From Neurospora tetraspora (Eukaryota; Ascomycota; Sordariomycetes; Sordariales; Sordariaceae), in NCBI RefSeq assembly GCF_033439725.1, contig NW_026944386.1, positions 248,001-312,000 of the forward strand: a stretch of 64,000 bases of DNA, written 5' to 3'. Shown here piece after piece: positions 47,420 to 57,545 of the stretch (position 1 is the stretch's first letter; every line of letters starts with the position of its first letter). The position numbers were made by a program, and so were the translations under genes. The notes below the pieces were generated by a model, which worked only from the letters and a program-made list of their open reading frames with translations, did no database searches and was not told the DNA's origin.

Positions 47420-49411
47420 ATGCCTCGACAATACGTCCTCTTTGGACGGCCACTCCCCCGACTAGGGTCACGGCACCTCTCCCTCCTCCTCGTTTCCGTC
47501 TCCCTCTTCGCCATCTTCAGCCTCCTCTTCACCCTCCCGAGCGCCATCCCAACGGGGCCGAGTCTACAAATCGCCGACCACAAGCTCTCGATCCCCGACT
47601 CGATCAAGAACCCCTGGAACAAGGTCAACCCGTTTAAGCAACCGGCCCACGCGCCCCCGCGCCAGAAGAACGACACCTACGGCCAGTCCTCCTGGTACGC
47701 CAACTGGAAATGGCTGTCCTACCCCTTCAGCAGCTCCGTCACCCTCGACGAGAGCCGCTCGCTGCTTCCCGAGCTCGGCCAGCGCCCGCCCATCTACGTC
47801 TACTATGACAACACCATCGAAAGGGAAAAGGCCACCAAGGAGGTCGAGAGCGACATCCTGCTCTCGTGGCGCCGCGCCTGGTGGGCGCAGGGCTTCAAGC
47901 CTATCATTCTCAGCCCTGCTGAGGCTATGAACAACCCCATGTACGAGGAACTGCAGCACCGCAGCGAGGGTATGGACGCCTCCCTCAAGACGGACATCAT
48001 GCGCTGGTTGGCCTGGGAGAACATGGGCGGCGGTCTGCTGGCGCATTACTTCCTGTTTCCCATGGGCGCCTACGACGATCCTCTTTTGGTCTATCTGCGC
48101 CGCGGCGAGTTCCCCGGCTTGACGAGATGGAAGGATCTCGGCGATGGTCTCTTCGTCGGCCCCAAGGCGGACGTCGCAAAGGCCATCAAGCTCGCCCTCG
48201 CCAGCCCCAACCTCAAGACGGCCAAGAACTTCCTCGAGGCCACCAGCGCCTCCAAGGAGGAAGGGCCCTTCACAATCGACGACACCGAGCCCTCCTCCCT
48301 CGCCTTCTACTCCGCCTCCGCGCTCAAGCTCTACCCCAAGGTCGCCGAGACCATCGGCGGCGACCGCGTCGCCGGCCTCAAGTCCCTCAACGAGCTGATC
48401 AACGCGCACCTGCACCAAACCTGGCAGAACCTCTTCTCCGAGGGCATCGCGGTCGTCAAGCCTTTGCCTCAACACACGACGCACATGATTGCGCCGTCAT
48501 ATTCCGTCGCCCTGCGTCTGGCTTCCTGCCCGGCCAATAACCCGCTCCCGTCGTCGTGCCCGCCCAACCGCCCCAAGTGCGTCCCGTGCTCGACCAGCGC
48601 GCACCTGATCAAGATCTCCACGCCTGCGCACTATAAAAACAGCTCGGCGCTGTACACGATCGGCACCGTCCCGCACCCATATACCATCCAATCCCTCTCT
48701 TCGATGCGCGAGCAGATCACGGTGCCTTGGATCCGCCGCGACTCTGTCCGCGATGCCTGGGTCGGCGATCTCATGACCGATCTCTTCAAGGGCAAGGCCG
48801 TCCCCGCCGGTGCGAGGGTTCTGCGCTTCAAGGAAGCGTTGGCAGGTGAATACGGCTCTGCGCGCTCTCTCTGGTTGACAGCCGAGCGTGACACCCCCGA
48901 AGGTATTCTCGACTGGCACTTTGGTTTCGACCTCCCCGCTCTCCCCTCCTCCTCCTCCACTTCCACTTCCGGCTCCCCCAAGGAAAAAGAAGGAGGAGGA
49001 GAACACAAACACGACGACGCCACCGAGAAAATCGAGAGCGAAATCCACAAACCAAAGGATACTTCCATCCTGCCTCCCATCCACGACGAAAAAGAAGGTC
49101 CCGTCCCCTCGGAGCAAGATCTCAAGCTCGAACCTAATCTGCTGTCGCTGGCCAAGACCATCGTTTCCTCTGCCTCCGACGAAGCAGAAAACAAGAACAA
49201 GAAAATCCACGTAACGAAAGAGGAAATCAAGATCCGCGAGGCGGTGGAGGCGTGGAACTTGGCGGATTGGGAGGCGTGGAGGTTTGCGCGGGCGTATTTG
49301 GCCAGAAAGGAGATGGAGAGGGAGAAGTGGGCGGAGGAGGAGGAGAAGTATGCGGGGGGGATGGGGAGTGAGAAGAGGGGGAAGGGTGGGGGGTGGTTTG
49401 ACTCGGATTAG
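47420..49411 (+). CDS. Type II membrane protein with a GT32-like segment
   Basis: Single exon, 663 residues. A short basic N-terminus is followed by one hydrophobic helix (about residues 19-41) and a long soluble part, the layout of a Golgi type II membrane protein. Residues 124-220 recall Och1-type (GT32) glycosyltransferases: PPIYVYYDN, then RRAWWAQGFKPIILSPAEA and KTDIMRWLAWENMGGGL, which matches the family pattern K-x-D-x-x-R-(8)-GG. The DxD metal site normally just after the GG is not visible (LLAHYFLF), so activity is doubtful. A Cys-rich patch (about 374-394: CPANN..PSSCPPNRPKCVPC) and Ser/Lys/Glu-rich segments (about 510-600) follow. The C-terminus is a charged helix. I do not recognise a characterised orthologue. 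Confidence 0.7.
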   Translation: MPRQYVLFGRPLPRLGSRHLSLLLVSVSLFAIFSLLFTLPSAIPTGPSLQIADHKLSIPDSIKNPWNKVNPFKQPAHAPPRQKNDTYGQSSWYANWKWLSYPFSSSVTLDESRSLLPELGQRPPIYVYYDNTIEREKATKEVESDILLSWRRAWWAQGFKPIILSPAEAMNNPMYEELQHRSEGMDASLKTDIMRWLAWENMGGGLLAHYFLFPMGAYDDPLLVYLRRGEFPGLTRWKDLGDGLFVGPKADVAKAIKLALASPNLKTAKNFLEATSASKEEGPFTIDDTEPSSLAFYSASALKLYPKVAETIGGDRVAGLKSLNELINAHLHQTWQNLFSEGIAVVKPLPQHTTHMIAPSYSVALRLASCPANNPLPSSCPPNRPKCVPCSTSAHLIKISTPAHYKNSSALYTIGTVPHPYTIQSLSSMREQITVPWIRRDSVRDAWVGDLMTDLFKGKAVPAGARVLRFKEALAGEYGSARSLWLTAERDTPEGILDWHFGFDLPALPSSSSTSTSGSPKEKEGGGEHKHDDATEKIESEIHKPKDTSILPPIHDEKEGPVPSEQDLKLEPNLLSLAKTIVSSASDEAENKNKKIHVTKEEIKIREAVEAWNLADWEAWRFARAYLARKEMEREKWAEEEEKYAGGMGSEKRGKGGGWFDSD

Positions 49412-50393
49412 GGGCGAGGAACAGTGTTAGTATGATGTTGGTATGGATGTCATGGATTGAAATGGACAAACGTGTTGATGTATAGAATAACTTGAACAAT
49501 AAGCATAAATATGGTATGGTACTGGTGGTTACGGTATGGTATGAGTTTTTATGGATTGTAATCGTACATAATCATTATTCTTGCTCAAAGAAAGGAGAGG
49601 GAGGAAAAGGAGGAAAAGTAGTCGTTAGCGTTTCCGAATGAGTAGTACCACCAAAATGTCCATCATCACCATTACAGTTGATCAATCTTCTAGGTACCTC
49701 ATGGTGTATATGAACGTGATGTAAAGTCAAAGATATAACTCTTTTTAACATGAACATGGAAGAACTTGATAGTAGGCGATAGGTAATCCACCCATTCCTC
49801 ACATACCATATCCATCAAGATGTTGTCCATGAACACCGCACTCCAAGTCAAATCGTTCAAGGACCTGAAATCTGGCGCCACGCACAGATAGCTAGCGGGG
49901 TCCCCCATGTACAGCTTTCCACCAGCAGAGAGGAGGACCTTCACTTCTCACTTCTCTAGGACTAGCACCTAGGTATATAAGCCCCAAACCTCAAACCTTC
50001 CAACACAATCCAGTACCTTAGCTTACGTCGGTGCGTGGTACGCAGTATGCTCTCGCCGGAAGAATGCATTGGTGTTTTCGTAAGTCTGCAGTAGCTGCCC
50101 CTGCCTAGCCTCGAGTTCAAGTTCTACTCGGGGTTTGGGTTGCTTGACCTTTCCCCCTTTTCCTTTTTTTTTTTTTTTTTTTTGTTTTTGTTGTAGTCTG
50201 GTTATTTCCTTTCGCTTCATACCTAGGTACCAAGCCTTATTTTTTTTTCTTTATCTATTTCAAGCAGGGTAGATTAGGTACAGTAGGTGCGTTCATCTGT
50301 TTGATGTTGATGTTTGTTGAGCTGGAGTAATGAATGTCAAGCTGGTTAACTTTTAGGTACCTAGGTATCGCAGCGGGAATATAAGGGGCGCAA
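49412..50393. other. Spacer at the right edge of the gene island
   Basis: About 1 kb after the last recognised gene. Frames of 65-81 codons on the minus strand (for example 49699-49944) show no known domain. Short motifs of the type TAGGTACCTAGGTA recur (about 49.97, 50.22, 50.27 and 50.36 kb), and a T20 run lies at 50164-50183. Confidence 0.45.
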
Positions 50394-50575
50394 CAGGCCT
50401 TATTGAGCGTTACAGGCCTTGTTGTATATCTGGGGCTTAAATATAAAACAAGCCCTATTGAATCTACAAGCCTTGTTGGGCTGAGGGAGGCCTCTGATTG
50501 GTCGGATTTGGGTGCAAAATGGTAAAAGACAAAGACCCCTATAGGACCTTCTGAAAGGTTACTATAAGGGTCTTT
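50394..50575. repeat. Degenerate short repeats and a 45-bp inverted repeat
   Basis: Four imperfect copies of a motif like ACAGGCCTTGTTG (with A/G and C/T variants) lie between 50394 and 50490. At 50531-50575 an imperfect inverted repeat starts AAAGACCC and ends GGGTCTTT, with arms of about 20 bases around a 4-base loop. Confidence 0.6.
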
Positions 50576-50684
50576 GGTTAGGGGTAGTTCTTAGTGGAGG
50601 TGGCGGTCGTCTTGGTAGTTGAAAGACTTCGACTTCGAAGTCCGGATGAGGGCATTCACACTTCCGCGCGAAACTTTTCGCGCG

Positions 50685-50768
50685 AAAAAAAGCTATCGCT
50701 AGTTGGAATCGAACTGGCAATCTGTTGAAAGAGAGCGACGGCGAGAACCATTGAGCTACTGGCCCAAT
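50685..50768 (-). other. tRNA-like pol III unit (tRNA pseudogene or SINE head)
   Basis: On the minus strand an A-box-like TAGCTCAATGG (50758-50748) is followed at tRNA-like spacing by a B-box-like AGTTCGATTCC (50715-50705), and then by a T7 run (50691-50685), a pol III terminator. The acceptor and T stems do not pair, so it is not a functional tRNA. Boxes preserved without the cloverleaf suggest a tRNA-derived SINE or an old tRNA copy. Just left, 50666-50686 carries a hairpin with stem CGCGCGAAA. Confidence 0.5.
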
Positions 50769-51559
50769 TGATTGTTGAAGGTTCTTCCTTTCTTATAGAC
50801 CTTTTGAGTCCTATAAAAATCCAGTGATAAAACCGAAGGTATCTTTGGAATTGTTATTTCTAGTTCATTTAAACGGTACTTCGTTTGGTTCCGTACGTTA
50901 ACCGTGGAGTCCGGAATCCGAATCCGAAGCCTGAAATCTTCTTCAACTTCTTTTTTTCATTTTAATTCCATATAGTCGTTATATAATAAAACCGTTTATA
51001 TTATTATAACCATTATAATTTCCTTATTGCAATGGTAGTACGTATGGTTTCGTACGATTGACGTTAAGGTCGGAAATCGATTGCGAAGGTCGAAGGTTTG
51101 GATTTCTTTCGGATTTTCTTCCGGATTTTATTTAAGGGTGATCCCTATAGGTCTACCGGACCTATTCTCCAGACCGGAATTTTACTCCGATTATATATTT
51201 TATATTTATATATAAAAATATAAAATATATTATATTATGCTATATTATATAAAAGCCCCGTAAATCCGTTATAAGTCTATTAATATATATATACATATAT
51301 ATATAAATATATATAAGAGTAAAATTTAAACTCTTATTATATTGAAGAGAAAATTAATTATATAAAAACTCTTCGTATTATAATATTATATTATAATTTG
51401 TATTATTATTTATTTATAATAATGTTTTCGTTTTTTATATAATAGTATTTTTATATAATGTTATTTATATATATTTTTAAAAATATAAAAATATATATAT
51501 AAGGCAAAAAAGTAATAAATACCAAAAACTTTTAGTATAGGAAAATCTTATATATTTAT
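50769..51559. other. AT-rich DNA, no gene
   Basis: Composition shifts to strongly AT-rich from about 50.9 kb, with long TA runs near 51.2-51.5 kb. It may contain the degraded left end of the copia fossil to its right, but no clear LTR could be defined by eye. Confidence 0.45.
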
Positions 51560-54500
51560 ATATAAGATAAAAAACCTATTTTTCTTCTAAACCAATTCTA
51601 GTTCGCTAGTCTAATAAATATTCATTATCTATTGACTTTATTAAATTATTAGCCAGTTAATCTTTAGTTGAAATATATAATATTTTAGCCTTATCGTTAT
51701 TTATAGCCTCCCCTATAAAATAATAGCGTATATCTATGCATTTAAAATGCTTATAAAATTCGGGATTATTCGCTAGTTTTAAAGCGGCTGTATTATCCTC
51801 GTATATAGGGGGTATTAGGCTTGGGATATTTATTATATTTACTAATAATTTATTAATTAATTCTAAAGTAGAATTTAAATATAATAATTCTTTTATAGCT
51901 TCCGTTAAAAGTATATATTCAACCTCACACGTAGATAAAGCTACGGGTTTTTGAAGGCCAGTATTCCAAGAAATTATATTATTTCTAAGGGTAAATAAAT
52001 ACCTAATAGTAGACCTTCTAGAGTCTAAACAATTAACGTAATCGCTATTATAATAACCTTTTAATATAAGATTATTATTATATTATTCTTATAGGTTATT
52101 CCTAATATTGGGAATTTATTTAAATAACCAAAAATTTGATCAATTACTTTAAAATAGTCTTCACTAGGATTACTAGCATATTTTACAATATATTAGACTA
52201 GGAAGGCTAAATCAGGCCTGGTTTTTAAGGCTAAATATAATAAAGAACCAATATATTGTTAATATTCTTTTATTTGTTCTTTTAAAGCTTGGCCTTTATT
52301 TTTAAATAATTTAACCTTAGTTATTGATATAGAAACCGGATTTATATCCGTTTTATTATATCTTTCAAGCCTTTTCTTAGTATATTTTGATTGGTGTAAA
52401 TGAATAGAATTATTATTTCTATTTATTATTATTTCTATATCCAGAAAAGTATTAACTTCTCTAAGGGCTTGAAGCTTTAGACTTTTAGTGGCTTCTCCTA
52501 CTACTTTATTGATAGTAGTATAATTAGGGCCTATTATTATTAAATTGTTAACGTGATAAAGTATAATAATATTTAATTTATTATTTATAAATACACTGTT
52601 GTCGAAGGGGAAAACTTCGAAACCAAGGGTCTTTAAAACCTTAGTTAAATATTTAGACTAAAGTCTAGGGCTTTGCTTTAAACTATATAAGGCTTTCTTT
52701 AATTTTATACTTTATTAGGTGGTAAATTATTATAATAATTAGTAGGGGGAATAACGTATATATTTTTATTAATATAAGCGTGAACAAAAACGTTTTTAAC
52801 GTCGAATTGTAATAATTCCCAGCCATTAGTAATAGCTATAATAAAGAATATTCTATAAGTTTCTGGCTTATAAACGGTAGAAAAGGTTTCTAGAAAGTCT
52901 AAGCCTTCTACTTGATTAAAACCTTGTACTATCCAACGGCTTTTGAATTTATATTCTTCTTCAATATTAGTATTATTACTAGTATTATTATTATTATTCT
53001 GGTTATTATTTTTACTAGTATTTTTACTAGTATTATTATTTATGGGTTTTAATTTATATACCCATCTACCCCCTAGAGCTTTTCTATTATAAGGTAGGTC
53101 TACTATTTCCCAAGTATCTTGACTTTCTAATTCTTCTACTTCTATATTTATAGAATTTATTTACTTTTTATTATAGGGACTTGCTATAGCCTATTTATAA
53201 GTAGAAGGTTCTTCAATATTATTAAGGTTATTAATAATATTAAGGATAGAATTGTCTATATGGTTTATAGACTGGAATTATTTATAATATTCCCTATTCT
53301 TCTTCGGTATTACTACGCGTAGACTTTTTGTAATATTTTTATTTGGAAAGTTATTACTAGAATCGATAATTCTTAGTGAACGGCGTAGACCTTGGTTATA
53401 ATAATAACTATCAATTATTTGATTATTATTATTTTTATTTTATTAATAATATTATTCTTCTTAATAATATTGTTATTTGAATTATTATTTAATTCAATTT
53501 CAGAATCTAGTATTACTTTTTTTTTTTTTTATTAATAATTTTTTTAAGTAATTCCTCTGAATTATTTATACTAGGATTATTATTACTAGTATTCAAAGTG
53601 GATTTATTTAAAGTATTATAGTATTGACCTTCTAATACTTTAATATGTCGTACCTAAAATGCCCTGTTCTTTTAGAAACTATAGATTTTATAATTATAAT
53701 TATTTTCCGCAAAGCCTACTAAAATTGCTTTTTCGGCTTGGGGTCCTAGTTTAGAGATATTAGGTCCCTTTAATTTATAATAAACTATAGATCTCTATAT
53801 TCTAATATTATCTTATTAGGTTTTTCTTTATATTTTAATTCATATGGTATTTTAAACCCTATAGAACTATAGAGGCTTCTATTATATAAATAAGCGGCTG
53901 TTATTAAAGCTTCTCTCCAAAGATATTTAGGTAAATTAGTATTTAATAATAAGGCTCTTACTTTTTCTAGTAAAGTTCTATTTATTCTTTTAGGAAAACT
54001 ATTTTGTTCCTTAGTATAAGGAGCGTTTAATTGGTATATTATTCCTTTATTATTAAAAAGAAGTTTACTTCTTTTATTTATATATTCAGTATCATTATTT
54101 GACTAAAATATTTTAATCCTTTTATTATAAATATTTTCTTCCTTATTTATAAAGGTATTAATGGCTTCGTATACTTCTTTCTTATCCTTTAATAAGGTTA
54201 TTTCTAAATAGTGAGTAGCCTTATCAATAAAGGTAATAAAATATTTATAATTATTATAGGGTTTTATAGTAAATGGACTATATAGGTCAGTGCTAACCTT
54301 ATCCAAATGATTATTATTATATTTAATAGTATTGATTTTAATATTTTTATTCTTCTTGTTAGGTATTTTTGCTTAGTAGCAAATAGGATATTCTTTATTA
54401 ATATCCTTATTATAAGTATAAGAAGTAATCGTATTTTTAATAATATTTCTAATATTATCATTACCACAATGATCGAAACGTTAGTGTAGTGTGTTTAAAT

Positions 54501-55036
54501 CAATCGATTTATTATTATTAATATTATTATTTTTATTAAGATTATTTTTAATAGTATTATTTCTAATACTATTTTTAATACGATTTATTTTCTTTTTATT
54601 AATATCATATAAACTTATAGTATTTATATCGCCTTTAAATGGTCGATTTGATAGTTTTATAATTTCAACGAGTAAAAAGTATGAACCGTTAATTTGTTCA
54701 CCAATACTAATAGTATTTGATCCATTTTGAAGATATATATTATCTTTATTTATTATATTATAATAATTCCCTTCTAATGCAGAATTGCTTATAATATTTA
54801 TACCCAATTCTGGCATATAGTAATAATTCTTTAAAAGCATTTTCTTATGAGAATCTTTAAAATATATATATACATTTCCGATTCCTAATATAGACCCTTT
54901 TGTAGCCTTACCCCAAGAAACTTTCTTTTTAACTTCTTTAAAAGTATAAAAGTATTCCTTATTCGAAATTATATAAATTATTGAATTAGAATCTACTATA
55001 AAATTATTTTTATAGTTATTTTCATCGTTTTTATTA
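51560..55036 (-). mobile_element. RIP-degraded Ty1/copia retrotransposon
   Basis: AT-rich, heavily broken minus-strand fossil. Degraded protein-level similarity follows the copia order from right to left: a gag-pre-integrase-like segment (about 54.5-54.8 kb), integrase core (about 53.9-54.4 kb), reverse transcriptase (about 52.4-53.2 kb) and RNase H with the copia C-terminal region (about 51.6-52.2 kb). Integrase before reverse transcriptase is the defining copia order, opposite to the two gypsy elements in this window. Its upstream part is interrupted by the TIR element at 55037-56160 and probably resumes after 56166. There are many breaks and no coding capacity. It is old, predating the TIR element. 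Confidence 0.78.
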
Positions 55037-56160
55037 AGAGAAACTCTATTTGAACCGTATAGAAACTCTATCGTGCCCGTACCCCACTTTTTTTCTCATA
55101 CATATCCCTAACCCTCGCGTCTCCCCAGATGTCAAATGTATTCTTTCATAAATTTCGCCCAGAAATCTGGGCATTTCAATGTTTTAGGCATTTGCCCAGA
55201 CTATTATACCCCGCTAAGATGTACACCCCCCAGATGTGTCATTTTATAGGGCATTTTATAGGGCATTTATAGGGGAGTTAGCGGTACGGTCGCACATTCT
55301 ACTCAATCGCACTCAATTAATTAATTGCACTTAATTTATATTAATTTATATATTAATAATCTATCTAATATTTATTGTATAATCGATTAGTTTGATTGTT
55401 AGCGAGTCCCCAGAGCTTTATTTACTGGCTTTATATACTAATAATACGTATACTACGCCGGCTACCCTATATACTAACTAGAATATTGGTTGGCATACCT
55501 TCTCCCCTTGTGCCTCCTCCCCTTATGCCTCCTCCTCGTGTACCTCCTCCTCTTGCAGTATTAGCAGTATAGTTTCCTCGTCCCCGTATAGAGCTACCTC
55601 CTCCCCTCGTGCCTTCTCCTCTCTAAGTAGTCTATATACTACCTCGAAGGCGGCCTCGTCCTCTTATTTATATACTAGCTAGAATCCGCGCCACGGTCAC
55701 CCGCAGGCAAGGTCGCTATATCAGCTATCTATATTATGGTTAGTTAGGGAAACGTACTAAAAAGTGATTTATTATTCCGTACCGTTAATTAAATACGAAC
55801 GCTTCGTTTACTTAGTAATGCGACGTATTAGTATTAAAGTAGATTGACTAAATATAACGAGGTGATGTGTGTGGTAGTGGTTTAGTAGAGGAAGCAATGC
55901 GACAAGGCACATGCTAGAATAATCGCTAAATTAGACTGGGTTGGCTAGTACTATCCAGTACTAGTGAATGCAATATAGAAAGTAGCCTATACTACCCTTT
56001 GATGTATATAATAGTTTAAAATCTAGGAGCTTAGCAGGCGCGGTACAAGCTAGACTGGTATAGGGTACGGGTAGGACGGCAGGGTTAGAGATATATATGA
56101 GAAAGAAAAGTGGGGTACGGGCCCGATAGAGTTTCTATACGGTTCAAATAGAGTTTCTCT
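55037..56160. mobile_element. 1.1-kb terminal-inverted-repeat DNA element, non-autonomous
   Basis: Left terminus 55037-55115 and right terminus 56081-56160 are inverted copies of about 80 bp with only a few mismatches, both starting AGAGAAACTC at the outer edge. The element is flanked by the direct repeat TTATTA (55031-55036 and 56161-56166). Each terminus contains the motif AGAAACTCTAT twice, about 20 bp apart, a possible transposase-binding arrangement. No transposase frame is present. The interior includes a small palindrome (GCCCAGAAATCTGGGC, near 55.16 kb) and C/T-rich 15-bp tandem units (about 55.50-55.56 kb). It is much less AT-converted than the surrounding copia fossil, so it came later. 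Superfamily unknown. Confidence 0.82.
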
Positions 56161-56166
56161 TTATTA

Positions 56167-57132
56167 AACGTAGCCTTATAGTACAATTGTTGGACTTAAT
56201 ATATATATTATATAATAATTATATATTTATAACGGATTTACGGGTCTATACTATACTATACCAGTATAGGAGTATATATATAGGTAATATATACTATAAA
56301 TATATGCCCTATATTTTCGGTTGAATTTATTCGATTTTATTCGATTAAATATTCGTGGCTGAAATTCTACCTAATAAAACTCTAACCCTCGTAGAGGATG
56401 CATGGGTAGCCTGCACGGGTAGCCTAGACCGCACTAGGCGGCCCAGAATAGAATCGTAGCGCACACAGTACGAAAATAACTAGGGTAGATAAACACCTTT
56501 ATTAATAAAGGAACCCTCTATTCTTTCAACCTCGAAAACCTTTTGACTTCGGAAATAGATTTCTTAATCTATTTTTGACGTACAGGACTGAAGGAACTAT
56601 TTCTAGATTCCCGGAAGATAAGGAATTCAACTGTATAGTCGGATTGTTTATAAGACAACCAGAAGGCTCAGAAAATCTATAAGAAAGAAGGTTCCCTCGA
56701 AGGAAAAGGGATTCTAAATAGTTAGACTTCACTCATCGATATCTCGACCAATCTACCACCATTCCCCACATTCTACATACCATTCTGCTCCACTTTGAAC
56801 GCTCCAAACAGCCGTATCGACCGTACCTTCGTACCATATCCACTCGTCGATCGATACCTTCCAACAGGTTATGAGCCCGGGTTTACTTCGGTAACCTTTC
56901 TGCCCCCGAGCCCAATTACGAAGAATATATATAATGAATACCGGCTTTACTACGGTAACGTTCAAACCCCTAAAAACATTTCTTAAAGAACTAATAACTA
57001 CTAAATTATTCGAAAAATCTTCGAATATTAAAAACCTTTTGAAAAATATCTTTATTTTTCTTGTACTTATTTATTATGAAAAGAATAAAGGTCTTCTTTA
57101 ATAGAAGTATATACTTATTTATATATATAAAT
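56167..57132. other. AT-rich DNA with short hairpins and a less-mutated island
   Basis: Probably continues the copia fossil at first (to about 56.4 kb). A less AT-rich patch at about 56.74-56.95 kb has frames of about 60-70 codons without a recognisable domain. Several short perfect inverted repeats are present, for example AAATAGATT...AATCTATTT (about 56.56 kb) and CTTTATTAATAAAG (about 56.50 kb). Confidence 0.4.
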
Positions 57133-57277
57133 AAGGATTAAAAATCTAAAAAGATTTTTATAATTATTTTTCTTATTAAAGAAAATAATTATTTTTATAT
57201 GCTTTTATTTATGAATAAATAAATAAAAGGAATTAAGACATTAGTCTTATATATCCTTATATATAAATAAGGATTAT
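57133..57277. repeat. Hairpin-built tandem repeat, unit 1
   Basis: One unit of about 138 bp that recurs at 63733-63870 and, more diverged, at 63871-64000. Five hairpins follow one another: stems AAAAATCT (8 bp), ATAATTATTTT-CTT (14 bp with one bulge), CTTTTATTTAT (11 bp), TAAGAC (6 bp) and CCTTAT (6 bp). The chromovirus is inserted at its right end, after the target repeat ATTAT (57273-57277). Confidence 0.75.
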
Positions 57278-57545
57278 TGTGACGAACGGCAGTCTTGATC
57301 TGCCTAAGTGGGATAGCTGAAGGTAAAGACTATCAAGTGCAGTTCGGTGAAGCCAAAAGGTTCACAACAAGTATCGCGTACGAGTTTCTGATGACGATGG
57401 TCTATTGACTACTGTCGAACTATCTTGCTAGCTAGGTTCTCCAGGTGCCTTCTTATATCGCTGCCATCGACTGGGACCCGAGTGTCCTTAGACTCTTGAT
57501 GTTGTCCTGGCTCACGCCGTGAGCCCTCATAGTCCGTGAGCCCTG
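57278..57545 (-). repeat. Left LTR copy of the chromovirus (3' LTR)
   Basis: About 268 bp closely matching the right LTR, directly abutting the target repeat ATTAT. Shorter than the right copy. Confidence 0.85.

Noticed and set aside
49699-49944. 81-codon minus-strand frame near the island's right edge
   Set aside because: No recognisable domain or clear splice partners; too little to call a gene.
50692-50766. A functional tRNA gene
   Set aside because: A and B boxes are present but acceptor and T stems do not pair, so only a tRNA-like relic is reported.
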